Positions 8,305 through 16,586 of a DNA stretch of 64,000 nt are shown here, one piece after another. Numbering within the stretch: position 1 is the first letter of the stretch; each line of letters opens with the position of its first letter. The notes below the pieces were generated by a model. That model was not told the DNA's origin. It saw only the letters and a list, made by a program, of their open reading frames with translations, and did no database searches. This stretch comes from Bacillus sp. AFS015802. GTDB lineage: Bacteria > Bacillota > Bacilli > Bacillales > Bacillaceae_B. The DNA is taken from NCBI RefSeq assembly GCF_002561455.1, contig NZ_NTUP01000001.1:25388-89387 (forward strand), given 5' to 3'. A program made the position numbers and the translations under genes.

Positions 8305-8553
8305 ACTTATAAATACCTCCCAGGTTGTAAATATCAGAATGTCATGAACGAATATTTTTCATCCTCACTAAAGAATACGAGTACATTCTTTCATTTTTGG
8401 GGGTGCTTTTCAAATTTTTTTATGATTTAAATTGTATACAGTAATCAGAAAGTTGAATCAAATGATGCTGTATGTTATCGTTAAACAACAATTGATTCTA
8501 CTTAAATAATAATAGATGGGTAGAATGGCTCTCTCCTTGAAGGAGGCATACCA

Positions 8554-8745
8554 ATGAAAAGATTTTCCATGCTTCACGTACCTAAGGATTTCAGGCATAG
8601 AGGGCGACCAGCTGTTACCGTTCATGTGCTGCCTGTTCATAAGGAATACTTTGCAATAGGTAAATCATTAAAAGGAAACGGCAAAGCTGCAAACAACAAT
8701 GAAAAACTAGCCGCATATTATGCGTATCTAGATACATTAAAATAA
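8554..8745 (+). CDS. Small basic hypothetical protein, 63 residues
   Basis: A 63-residue basic protein with several His (RHRGRPAVTVHVLPVHKEYF). ATG 8554 follows AAGGAGG with a 7-base spacing, and a terminator starts 16 bases after the stop. There is no membrane segment. I do not recognise the family. Confidence 0.6.
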   Translation: MKRFSMLHVPKDFRHRGRPAVTVHVLPVHKEYFAIGKSLKGNGKAANNNEKLAAYYAYLDTLK

Positions 8746-8760
8746 ACGCTTATCTATATA

Positions 8761-8796
8761 AAAAGCTGATCAGAATTTAATCTGATCAGCTTTTTT
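8761..8796 (+). terminator. Terminator of the 63-residue ORF
   Basis: A 14-bp stem AAAAGCTGATCAGA/TCTGATCAGCTTTT followed by T-tract. The A-rich left side also makes it usable leftward for the VOC gene. Confidence 0.9.
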
Positions 8797-8814
8797 GCGG
8801 GTTTTGGCCATCGT

Positions 8815-9159
8815 TTATAACGGAATGTATTGGCACACCTCAAAATCATTCCCATCCAAGTCACGAAATACAAAGTACGTTACATCCTCATCTTCTTCGA
8901 TATGACCGACCTCTACATTTTTCTCCAGAAGCTTCAGCCTGGTTTCTTCCAGGGCATCAGAAAATAAAATAGGCTTTATGGATGAGGGACGGACCTTCCC
9001 TTCCTGAATCGTAATGGTAGATTCCCCTATCCCCACTTTATATACCATATATTTCCCTGAGTCAAAGACCCGTTCTAACTCCAATACCTCTTCATACCAT
9101 TGTTTAGCTTTCTTCAAATTGCTCACTTGTATATGTATCGTATCCACTTTCGAAAACAA
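8815..9159 (-). CDS. VOC-superfamily (glyoxalase/fosfomycin-resistance-like) protein
   Basis: A 114-residue protein with the paired beta-alpha-beta-beta-beta fold of the vicinal oxygen chelate family. It has IHIQVSNLKKAKQWYEEVL at the N-terminus and FRDLDGNDFEVCQY at the C-terminus, the latter carrying the usual metal-ligand Glu. The substrate is unknown. It starts at TTG 9159 behind GGAGGGG. It sits 23 bases downstream of the PTH2 gene and is probably cotranscribed with it. Confidence 0.85.
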   Translation of the reverse strand: MFSKVDTIHIQVSNLKKAKQWYEEVLELERVFDSGKYMVYKVGIGESTITIQEGKVRPSSIKPILFSDALEETRLKLLEKNVEVGHIEEDEDVTYFVFRDLDGNDFEVCQYIPL

Positions 9160-9182
9160 TGTAATCCCCTCCTTCTGTCGAT

Positions 9183-9548
9183 TTAATCTTTCAATAGACT
9201 CAAATGACCGACCATTTCCTTGGCTTCATATTTTTCCATAGGGGGAAGTGCCGCCACGGTCAATGATCCTTCTTTTATTTCAGTCAAGCCGCTGTCATGA
9301 ATACTGAAATAACCTTTCTTCTCTAACTTCTCCAATTCTGTGGATTTTCCCTTCAAAACCACTTTCTTCATTCCCGTTTGCACCCATTCGATAAAGTCTG
9401 CCTGCCTGTCCTGAAAGGGGGAGTCATTCGACATCATCGAAAGCGTACTGAGAGTCGCAGCATGTGCCACTTGTGCGGCCGTTTTCCCTTTCGACATCGA
9501 TAGATCTTTATTAACGATAAAATATTGAACGAGATCCTTTTTGGTCAT
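9183..9548 (-). CDS. PTH2-family peptidyl-tRNA hydrolase
   Basis: A 121-residue protein of the archaeal/eukaryotic Pth2 type, which recycles peptidyl-tRNA. The signature is DLSMSKGKTAAQVAHA near residues 15-30, followed by KVVLKGKS, then ISIHDSGLTEI-like sequence and a final LPPMEKYEAKEMVGHLSLL. Most bacteria rely on the unrelated Pth1, so this is likely an additional enzyme. I choose ATG 9548; the two upstream in-frame ATG codons are too close to the AGGAA site. Confidence 0.82.
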   Translation of the reverse strand: MTKKDLVQYFIVNKDLSMSKGKTAAQVAHAATLSTLSMMSNDSPFQDRQADFIEWVQTGMKKVVLKGKSTELEKLEKKGYFSIHDSGLTEIKEGSLTVAALPPMEKYEAKEMVGHLSLLKD

Positions 9549-9614
9549 TTGTATGATCATTCCTAACATAAATAGATTGAAGTACTTATGGTTCTATCCT
9601 ACCATATGCAAGTA

Positions 9615-9944
9615 TCACTTCCTTCTTAGTTTCACCGTATTCTTTTCGATTGAGACGATTTTGACTTTTTCCCCGATGGTGAAGTCCAGATATTCATCAC
9701 AATCCACCTTATATGTACGACCATTATCAAACTTCATGGCGCATGATGGATCACCACTTTGGATTTCAAGCCTTTCCCCTGAGCTGATTCCCAATGGGTC
9801 GCTTCCATCACTCGCAGGGAAATATTTTTCCTCGATCTTCACCCAATCTTCTTGTGTCTTTACCACTATTTTCACGGTCATTAAACCAACCAGAACGAAA
9901 ATCAACATGCCAAGGATTGCCGTCTTCACCCAAAAGGCTTTCAT
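9615..9944 (-). CDS. Single-span membrane protein with extracytoplasmic domain
   Basis: A 109-residue protein with an N-terminal transmembrane helix (residues 7-27) and an outside domain of about 80 residues, mostly beta-strand by pattern, with two Cys. ATG 9944 follows AAAGGGGAT. It is not recognised. It lies 66 bases upstream of the PTH2 gene on the same strand. Confidence 0.6.
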   Translation of the reverse strand: MKAFWVKTAILGMLIFVLVGLMTVKIVVKTQEDWVKIEEKYFPASDGSDPLGISSGERLEIQSGDPSCAMKFDNGRTYKVDCDEYLDFTIGEKVKIVSIEKNTVKLRRK

Positions 9945-10034
9945 ACAGATCCCCTTTCCCCTTGTTTAAAATCAACAAAGGATTATATGTGGGGGACAGA
10001 TAAAACATTCGACTTTCTTTCTATTATCGCCCTC

Positions 10035-10084
10035 TTGCGTTTTGGCGAAATGGGGTTTACAATATAACTAACGACCGTTAGTTA
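10035..10084 (+). promoter_or_regulatory. Promoter and palindromic TetR operator
   Basis: The -35 box TTGCGT (10035-10040) and -10 box TACAAT (10058-10063) are separated by exactly 17 bases. Immediately downstream lies the palindrome AACTAACGACCGTTAGTT (10066-10083, 8-bp arms, extendable one base each side) over the expected transcription start. Repressor binding there would block initiation, so this is the likely autoregulatory operator of the adjacent TetR gene. Confidence 0.85.
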
Positions 10085-10109
10085 GTTTGTGCACGGGGGA
10101 GGGTTATTC

Positions 10110-10706
10110 GTGAAACATGATAATAAGCAAGTGATTAAGAATGTAGCCTTAGGATTATTCGGACAAAAAGGATATGAAGATACTTCTTTAGCAGAGATCG
10201 CCAAGGAGGTCGGAATAAAAAAACCTTCTATCTATAATCATTTCCGCAGTAAAGAAGATCTTTTCGCCGAAGTGATAGAGGATCTGATTGTGTCTGAAGT
10301 GAAAGCATACAGAATGACAGAGGAAAAAATGAACCAAATGGAACCCCTCAAGAATATCAGGATCCTGTTCGATTTATTTTGTCAACGATTGATGACAACA
10401 AAAGAAGCTCTACTGTGGAAGAGGGTCACATTCTTTCCTCCAGAACCGTTTAAGGATCTCATCCAAGAACAATTTATCCATTTCGAAGAGGTTACCACCT
10501 CCATATTGGTGTCCGTATACAGGGCGGGGGCTGATCAAGGTCTGTTTCAATGTATCTCAGAGGATGAATTTGTGGCATCGTTTTTATGTTTGGTTGACGG
10601 TGTCTTCTTAGAGCATCACTATTACACGGAGGAAATATTTCAACAACGCATCGAATCAGCTTGGAAGGTTTATGCGCTGGCAATATCAAGTCGTAAAGGA
10701 GAGTAG
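10110..10706 (+). CDS. TetR/AcrR transcriptional repressor
   Basis: A 198-residue TetR-family regulator. The N-terminal helix-turn-helix reads LAEIAKEVGIKKPSIYNHFRS followed by KEDLF, with a C-terminal ligand-binding domain. The start is GTG 10110, six bases after GGGGGAGGG. It heads an operon with ykkC and ykkD (4-base gap to ykkC) and presumably represses it from the palindrome at 10065-10084, releasing it on binding of a cationic compound. Confidence 0.92.
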   Translation: MKHDNKQVIKNVALGLFGQKGYEDTSLAEIAKEVGIKKPSIYNHFRSKEDLFAEVIEDLIVSEVKAYRMTEEKMNQMEPLKNIRILFDLFCQRLMTTKEALLWKRVTFFPPEPFKDLIQEQFIHFEEVTTSILVSVYRAGADQGLFQCISEDEFVASFLCLVDGVFLEHHYYTEEIFQQRIESAWKVYALAISSRKGE

Positions 10707-10710
10707 CATC

Positions 10711-11055
10711 ATGGGTTGGCTTTATGTAATGATCGGAGGAATCCTTGAGATTGGCTGGGCAACCGGATTATCTCTTTCAGAAGGCTTTACTAAACCGGTA
10801 CCGAGTATCATTACGGCATTCCTCATATTAGTGAGTTTTTATTTTTTCTCTCAATCAATGAGACGATTGCCGATAGGAACAGCTTATGCCGTGTTTACAG
10901 GCATTGGTGCAGCAGGAACAGCAGTGGTTGGAATGGCCTTTTTAAATGAAGGGATAAGCTTATTGAAAATTGCCTTCATCTCTTTACTCATTTTCGGAGT
11001 CATCGGACTGAAAATGAGTGATAAAGAAGAAAAAGAGAATGGGGGTGTCCAATGA
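10711..11055 (+). CDS. ykkC: Small multidrug resistance subunit, YkkC-like
   Basis: A four-helix SMR protein of 114 residues, one half of a heterodimeric exporter. Helix 1 carries the essential Glu in GGILEIGWATGL. The helix-3 segment TAYAVFTGIGAAGTAV has Phe in place of the usual Trp, as in B. subtilis YkkC. ATG 10711 follows AAAGGAGAG; the ORF extends further upstream inside the TetR gene, but without a start signal. The stop codon overlaps the start of the partner gene by 4 bases. YkkCD-type pumps export guanidinium. Confidence 0.88.
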   Translation: MGWLYVMIGGILEIGWATGLSLSEGFTKPVPSIITAFLILVSFYFFSQSMRRLPIGTAYAVFTGIGAAGTAVVGMAFLNEGISLLKIAFISLLIFGVIGLKMSDKEEKENGGVQ

Positions 11056-11369
11056 TGGCGTGGATGTTTCTCATCTTTGCGGGATTTTCCGAAGTGATCA
11101 TGGTTACGTTTATGAAGCTTTCTGAAGGCTACAAAAAACTCCTTCCTTCCATGATCAGTTTAGCAGCCGGTACAATGAGTTTTTATTTATTATCACTATC
11201 CCTGCTCGATATCCCCGTAAGCACAGGATACGGGATTTGGACCGGCATCGGCTCTGCAGGTGCTGTGGTCATAGGGATGTTCTTCTTTAAGGAAAAAAAG
11301 GATGTTTCTCGAATTTTCTTTATTTGTTGTATTGTCGTAAGCATCATCGGCTTAAAGATTGTTTCTTGA
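11052..11369 (+). CDS. ykkD: Small multidrug resistance subunit, YkkD-like
   Basis: A 105-residue SMR subunit with four helices. Helix 1 has FAGFSEVIMVTFMKL with the functional Glu. The conserved Trp is kept in GYGIWTGIGSAG, and the C-terminal FFKEKKDVSRIFF matches the YkkD pattern. It overlaps ykkC by ATGA, so equal amounts of both subunits are expected. Pairing with ykkC supports a heterodimer with opposite membrane insertion. Confidence 0.88.
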   Translation: MMAWMFLIFAGFSEVIMVTFMKLSEGYKKLLPSMISLAAGTMSFYLLSLSLLDIPVSTGYGIWTGIGSAGAVVIGMFFFKEKKDVSRIFFICCIVVSIIGLKIVS

Positions 11370-11379
11370 TGAAGCAGTC

Positions 11380-11412
11380 TGGTCCAGTACTACTCAGGGG
11401 AGTACTGGACCA
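11380..11412. terminator. Inverted repeat between ykkD and the germination operon
   Basis: A 12-bp perfect stem TGGTCCAGTACT/AGTACTGGACCA with a 9-base loop, placed exactly between convergent stop codons. There is no T-tract, so termination is likely but not certain. Confidence 0.5.
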
Positions 11413-12519
11413 TCAGTTGATGATTCCATGCCCTACTATGTCCACTTTAATGGTCGGTACAATGGTGATTTCCGGATACTCTTTATCCCAATTCACTTTT
11501 TCCCATGTTTTGGGATGGAATGCCATCAGCTCCCTGCCTATCCCAAATAAATCAGAGTTTGCCAGCTGGATTTTCTTGATCAATTCTTCTGCATCTTCAG
11601 TTAATTTCTTTGAAATTTCTTCATTGAGCTTTTTTAACTTTTTCTTATCCGTTAATTTGTCCTGGGGGAATTCTACAACGGAAACTTCCATCGCTACATC
11701 TATACCCACCTGTATATCTTCCGGTGAATCTGAAACGATTTTGAGTTTCGCCTTGGATTCAATTACATTGTACGTAATATAATTGTCCACGTTCAGACTT
11801 TTATCCTCGTCAATTTTGGATACAAATCGTGCCAGCTTGGCTTTTTGGTTATTCATGAGCAGGAATAATGAAGATTCTTTAAACGTCAAGGTACCAGATA
11901 ATGAATTCTTATGGAATATACCTGTACCTTCTAATATGACTTCACCTTCTTTCATTTTTAAAAGGGGGAGACCGAAATCCTTCCCTTCATCGAACATGAG
12001 TGTACAGACCGTTTGTAAATTTTGTTTCGGCACACCTGTGGAAGATTCCGCACTCGTGAGTAATTCAATGATAAACTCTGATATCAGTACGTTTTTCTCA
12101 CTCAATTTAGTCAGGATTTCTTCGCCATCCCCCTCCACCACTGCCAATTTAGCTGAAATCGAACTGTTTGGATCACGGTAAAAAATATCCAGAAACTTAT
12201 AAATATCCTTTTTCGCCAAGTCCTCCCCTAATAAAAACACCCGGTCTTTCGAAGGCTCAAATACCCCGGAAATCTTTCGATCCATACTCATCCGCGTTTC
12301 ACGGATGGTTTCCCCCTCCCCCTGGACCAACGTATTTGTGGGCGTTCCATTTTTGAAGTCACGAATGATCGCAGTGGCTCGAATGGTATCATCGTCCAGT
12401 AAATCAAACGAGGAAGAAAAGACAAGCCTTCCATTCCGAAGCAAACGCTGATCCCAACAACCTGATAAGAAAGGGAGGATCCCAAGAAGAATGATCATTT
12501 TCCTCCATTGCTTTTTCAT
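11413..12519 (-). CDS. Ger(x)C-family spore germination lipoprotein
   Basis: C subunit of a GerA-type germinant receptor in the spore inner membrane. It has 368 residues and a lipoprotein signal peptide ending FLSGC (Cys21), so it is acylated by Lgt. The mature protein has the GerC N-terminal domain after CWDQR and a C-terminal domain with IGRELMAFHPKTWEKV, typical of the family. It is the last gene of the operon and overlaps the B subunit by four bases. It is probably expressed in the forespore. Confidence 0.92.
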   Translation of the reverse strand: MKKQWRKMIILLGILPFLSGCWDQRLLRNGRLVFSSSFDLLDDDTIRATAIIRDFKNGTPTNTLVQGEGETIRETRMSMDRKISGVFEPSKDRVFLLGEDLAKKDIYKFLDIFYRDPNSSISAKLAVVEGDGEEILTKLSEKNVLISEFIIELLTSAESSTGVPKQNLQTVCTLMFDEGKDFGLPLLKMKEGEVILEGTGIFHKNSLSGTLTFKESSLFLLMNNQKAKLARFVSKIDEDKSLNVDNYITYNVIESKAKLKIVSDSPEDIQVGIDVAMEVSVVEFPQDKLTDKKKLKKLNEEISKKLTEDAEELIKKIQLANSDLFGIGRELMAFHPKTWEKVNWDKEYPEITIVPTIKVDIVGHGIIN

Positions 12520-13625
12520 GCGCTTCCCCCTCTTTCCATTTTCTTAAAAACATACGAAATACTTAATAACAATATAGGAATAACCAAAATATAAAGATAT
12601 GAAAGATTGATCACCATTTTATTATAGATCTCCATCTCTCCCTCTTTATTGGGTATTAAAGCAATGACAAGCGCGATCACTCCAAATATCATCGTAAAAA
12701 TGGATCGTTTACGTTTAAATCGTTGAAATGTATATATACTTCCCTCTGTTGATAAGAAGAGATAACTGGTCAGGGAGGTAATGACATTGACGACCCACAA
12801 GGACATAAATACTAAATCAATTCTTTCAACAATCTGTAAATAAAGGGATTTCACAAAATATAGAACCGGCTGAGGAACGATGACGATCTCCTCCGGACTG
12901 AAGGTGATAAAACTGACAATGGTGAGAAACGTGTAAGTCAGTGTCACGAAAAGGTTTGCAATGGATACTGAATACAAGACCGAACGTTCACCATTATGTT
13001 GAAAATAGGGAAAGAGAAAGAGCAGTAGTTCAAACCCCAGCATAGAGAAATAGGCTTCCTTTGCTCCCTTTAAAATTTGTACACCTCCAGATTGACCGAT
13101 TGGCAGTAAATACCTCCATTCAATCGGATACGTCATCAGTACAACCATCGAAATAAGGATCAGGAAGAAAATCAGGCTTGAAACGACTACATATACATTG
13201 CTTATATCAGCAACCTTCTCCCTTCCCAGTAAGATTGCTGTTATGATCAAAAGAAACATGACGATCCATTTAGGTGTAAGGGGGAGCACCCATGTCTTTA
13301 TAATGGCGGTCGCGTACATCAATATTAATGCCGTGACCAGAACTCCGTATAAAATATAAGCTATATTAATGATGGAGCCAACCACTTTCCCCATAAGATT
13401 TCTTGAATATTGAAAGAGGGATTTCTTTGGAAATCTCCTTCCCAGTAGCCATAAAACAACAATGATGATTTGAACGACAAAACCCGCCAACAGGACAGAT
13501 ATCCAGCCATCTGCCTTTGAGACCATAAATACGCTGAATGGAAGCCCCAGAACCCCTACGCCGATTTGCGTTTGGATGATGAAAAATACTAATTGAATGG
13601 AAGTGAGGTTAATCTGAATCTTCAT
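12516..13625 (-). CDS. GerAB-family germinant receptor permease subunit
   Basis: B subunit of the germinant receptor, an APC-superfamily membrane protein of 369 residues with about ten helices. The N-terminal QLVFFIIQTQIGVGVLGLP segment is the usual start of the family and part of the amino-acid-binding fold. ATG 13625 lies inside the end of the A-subunit gene (17-base overlap), giving translational coupling. Which amino acid or nucleoside triggers this receptor cannot be told. Confidence 0.92.
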   Translation of the reverse strand: MKIQINLTSIQLVFFIIQTQIGVGVLGLPFSVFMVSKADGWISVLLAGFVVQIIIVVLWLLGRRFPKKSLFQYSRNLMGKVVGSIINIAYILYGVLVTALILMYATAIIKTWVLPLTPKWIVMFLLIITAILLGREKVADISNVYVVVSSLIFFLILISMVVLMTYPIEWRYLLPIGQSGGVQILKGAKEAYFSMLGFELLLFLFPYFQHNGERSVLYSVSIANLFVTLTYTFLTIVSFITFSPEEIVIVPQPVLYFVKSLYLQIVERIDLVFMSLWVVNVITSLTSYLFLSTEGSIYTFQRFKRKRSIFTMIFGVIALVIALIPNKEGEMEIYNKMVINLSYLYILVIPILLLSISYVFKKMERGGSA

Positions 13626-15132
13626 TTTTTTTCCATCCTCGAGAATTCGACGTCTTCCATCTGTATAATGATTTCAAGTCCTTCGGCCGCTCTTTCATAA
13701 GCCATACAGGAAGTCGGATGAAAGTATCCTTCAACCCTTTGAAATCCAAAGGGGCTATCGGATATAAATAATAATGACCCAACGACTTAAGTTTACACAT
13801 GTGAATAAAGAGCAGCATGAGTCCTATGACAATGCCAAGCACCCCGAATAATGCAGCGAATATCATTAGGGGGAACCCTAATATCCTCACCGAAGTACTC
13901 AGTTCATTTGATGGTATGACAAAGGAAGCAATAGCCGTGATCGCGACGACAATGACCATCGTATTAGAAACCAGATTGGCTTCTACAACTGCCGTCCCGA
14001 TAACCAGACCTCCCACGACCCCGATGGTTTGCGCAATAGGATTCGGAAGCCGTATCGCTGCTTCACGCAGCAATTCCAATGTCAGCTGCATGATAGCCGC
14101 CTCAATCAAAGGTGGAAATGGAACATATTCCAGGGAGCTTTTAATCGAAAAAATGATCTCAACAGGGATGATTTCATAATTATAGGATATGACTGCAATA
14201 TAAAAAGCCGGTAAACAAAGGGTTGCAATAAAACTGATCAGCCTGATAAATCGGATAAAGGATCCAATAAGAGAACGATTATTATAATCCTCCGTTGTTT
14301 GAAAGAAACTGAAAAAGTTGACAGGGCAAATCAGCACCGTCGGACTTCCTTCCATCACCAGTGCCACTCTCCCTTCCATCAGGTTGCCCGCTACCCGGTC
14401 AGGACGTTCCGTATTTAGAAACTGTGGAAATGGAGAAAAGGAATTATCTTCTAGAAATTCTTCAAAGTAACCGGGCGATTGTATCGAATCGGTGTCAATA
14501 TAGCTGATTCGGTCCTGAATGGTATTCACTATTTCCGGATTTGTCAGATGGGATAAATAGACAAGAGAATACTTCGTTCTGGTCGTATTCCCTACGCTCG
14601 AGTATTTCACGGTTAATTTCGGACTGGAAATTCTCTCCCGGATCAGATGGATATTTTCCGAAATGTTTTCACTGAATCCTTGATGGGACCCCCTTATCAC
14701 CTTTTCATTGACAGGCTCATACCGGTTAAGGAGAATCTTTGGCATACTTATGAAAGTCATCCATTCACTATCTTCCATTAAAATGACACAGTGCCCATCG
14801 ACCAGCGCAGCAAGTGCCTCCTCTAACTGAGATGTTTCTTTCACACTATTACTGCTTACTGTATCTTTAATCGTTCCGGACTCTTTCTCCAGGAGTGGCT
14901 GTATAATATACGTCTGTAAACTCTTATTATCGATGACGGAATCCAAAAAGACGACAGTCATTTTTTTGTCATTGAATGTTAAATCCCGTATGTGCAGATC
15001 ATCCGTATGAAAAAGACTTTCCTGGAAATAGGACACCTTTTCGTCTAACGTGATGGCTTCCACCACAGCTTCTTCTTTTTCTGAAAGGAGCTGCTTCGGT
15101 TTTCTTCTATTCTTTTTATTAAACGAACTCAT
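13609..15132 (-). CDS. GerA-family germinant receptor subunit A
   Basis: A subunit of the germinant receptor, 507 residues. It has a hydrophilic N-terminal region (about 1-270) with DSVIDNKSLQTYIIQPL and EGRVALVMEGSPTVLICPVNFFSFFQ, then four to five transmembrane helices that include PFPPLIEAAIMQLTLELLREA and QTIGVVGGLVIG, both family hallmarks. I begin at ATG 15132 after GAAGGTG; the 18 codons upstream lack an initiation site. First gene of the operon A-B-C. The specific germinant is unknown. Confidence 0.93.
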   Translation of the reverse strand: MSSFNKKNRRKPKQLLSEKEEAVVEAITLDEKVSYFQESLFHTDDLHIRDLTFNDKKMTVVFLDSVIDNKSLQTYIIQPLLEKESGTIKDTVSSNSVKETSQLEEALAALVDGHCVILMEDSEWMTFISMPKILLNRYEPVNEKVIRGSHQGFSENISENIHLIRERISSPKLTVKYSSVGNTTRTKYSLVYLSHLTNPEIVNTIQDRISYIDTDSIQSPGYFEEFLEDNSFSPFPQFLNTERPDRVAGNLMEGRVALVMEGSPTVLICPVNFFSFFQTTEDYNNRSLIGSFIRFIRLISFIATLCLPAFYIAVISYNYEIIPVEIIFSIKSSLEYVPFPPLIEAAIMQLTLELLREAAIRLPNPIAQTIGVVGGLVIGTAVVEANLVSNTMVIVVAITAIASFVIPSNELSTSVRILGFPLMIFAALFGVLGIVIGLMLLFIHMCKLKSLGHYYLYPIAPLDFKGLKDTFIRLPVWLMKERPKDLKSLYRWKTSNSRGWKKNEDSD

Positions 15133-15159
15133 TGTAGCACCTTCAGTCAGAATCTTTTT

Positions 15160-15191
15160 TACTATGCTCCCCAAAGATGGTGCCATTATGC
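15160..15191 (-). promoter_or_regulatory. Candidate SigG promoter of the germination operon
   Basis: On the minus strand GCATA (15187-15191) lies 20 bases before CATAGTA (15160-15166), upstream of the A-subunit start. The -10 box fits the SigG consensus well, but the spacing is two bases too long. SigG control is known for gerA-type operons, which supports but does not prove the site. Confidence 0.35.
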
Positions 15192-15367
15192 ATTTTCACT
15201 ATTCGTGTTATGGTAACTCCACGGGTTCCTTTAAGACATTTAAGCTCTTCTGAAATGCTTCCCCTTATAAAAAATTTCAGCGTTTCCTAGAGATATTAGT
15301 AGGGGTTTCCTCCCTGTTTTTGATATACTTAATCAGATAAACTACTTGACAGGAAGAGGTGAATGGG

Positions 15368-16459
15368 TTGACCAAGAAAAAAATGTACTCGTGGAGCTTA
15401 CAAATTCTTATTATTCTTACCATCATTTATGTTTCAACAAAAATTTCCTTTCTATTCGAACCGATCGTCGTATTTGCATCAACATTATTTTTCCCGATCA
15501 TCATTTCAGGATTTCTATATTTTTTATTGAATCCTTTAGTCAATCTTCTGGAGAAGGCAAGATTGCCGAGAACCATTGCCATCATCGTACTCTATGCGGC
15601 CATTATTGGAGCTATGGTGTTGATTATAGGAAATATCGCTCCCATTATAACCCGCCAGGTGACGGCGCTATTTAATGCCTTGCCGGAATATGCACGTCAA
15701 ACAAGGAATTTCATTGAGTATCTGTCTGAAACAGAGCAGTTTAAATGGATGATGAATCAGGATTATGTGTCACTGAAAGATATCGAAAATCAGCTGGTGG
15801 ACTTCGCCAATACGTTACCTGATAATATCACCACTGCACTGAAGGGATTATTGAGTGTGCTGACGAGCATCACCATCCTGATTGTAACCGTACCTTTTTT
15901 ACTTTTCTTTATGTTTAAGGATGGTCATAAATTTCCTAAGGCCATTTCTAAATTTTTGCCTCCATCATACCGCGAGGAAGGGATCGATACATTAAAGGAT
16001 ACAAGTGAAACACTCGCCGCATACATACAGGGACAATTGACCGTCGCTTCATTTGTAGGGACACTTACCTTTATCGGGTATTTAATCATCGGATTGCCTT
16101 ATGCGTTGGTTATGGCCTTGATCGGGGCAGTCACGAACATCATCCCGTTTATAGGGCCGTTTATCGGTGCAGCACCTGCCATCATCGTCGCATTGTTTGA
16201 TTCGCCGACAAAGGCCATATTGGTCGTAGTGGTTGTCACGATTGCACAGCAAATCGAAGGTAATCTTCTTTCCCCCCTCATTTTGGGAAAACGATTGGAT
16301 ACCCACCCTGCGACAATCATCATTTTATTGCTTGTTGCCGGTAACTTGGCAGGGATACTAGGAATGATCTTAGCAGTTCCAACCTACGCCGTGACGAAAA
16401 CGATTGTGTTGAATTTAGTGAAGTTTATTAAATTGAGAAGATCTTCATTACAGGAGTAA
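15368..16459 (+). CDS. AI-2E family transporter / permease
   Basis: A 363-residue integral membrane protein of the AI-2E (UPF0118) family. About eight helices are arranged as paired N-terminal spans, a long extracytoplasmic section (about residues 100-160), and the conserved C-terminal block with GAVTNIIPFIGPFIGAAPA and QQIEGNLLSPLILGK. Members export small molecules or act as Na+/H+ antiporters; the function here is open. GAGGTG six bases upstream favours TTG 15368 over the GTG at 15359. It is a single gene with its own terminator. Confidence 0.9.
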   Translation: MTKKKMYSWSLQILIILTIIYVSTKISFLFEPIVVFASTLFFPIIISGFLYFLLNPLVNLLEKARLPRTIAIIVLYAAIIGAMVLIIGNIAPIITRQVTALFNALPEYARQTRNFIEYLSETEQFKWMMNQDYVSLKDIENQLVDFANTLPDNITTALKGLLSVLTSITILIVTVPFLLFFMFKDGHKFPKAISKFLPPSYREEGIDTLKDTSETLAAYIQGQLTVASFVGTLTFIGYLIIGLPYALVMALIGAVTNIIPFIGPFIGAAPAIIVALFDSPTKAILVVVVVTIAQQIEGNLLSPLILGKRLDTHPATIIILLLVAGNLAGILGMILAVPTYAVTKTIVLNLVKFIKLRRSSLQE

Positions 16460-16469
16460 ACGATTGAGG

Positions 16470-16499
16470 ACAACCGGGCAGGTGCCCGGTTGTTTTTTT
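16470..16499 (+). terminator. Terminator of the AI-2E family gene
   Basis: GC-rich stem ACAACCGGGCA/TGCCCGGTTGT followed by T7. Confidence 0.93.
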
Positions 16500-16586
16500 A
16501 TGGTGGAGCATAACTTTCATTGACTCTTTTTAAAACTAATCACATGGGAACCTGTTTGTTTTATTTCAAAATCAGAAGCCCGATTT

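Noticed and set aside
10064..10110. Guanidine-I riboswitch before ykkCD
   Set aside because: The leader is about 45 bases and shows only the palindrome; the conserved ykkC riboswitch sequences are missing.
15346..15675. Second ORF overlapping the AI-2E family gene start
   Set aside because: Out-of-frame shadow of the transporter gene without a start site.
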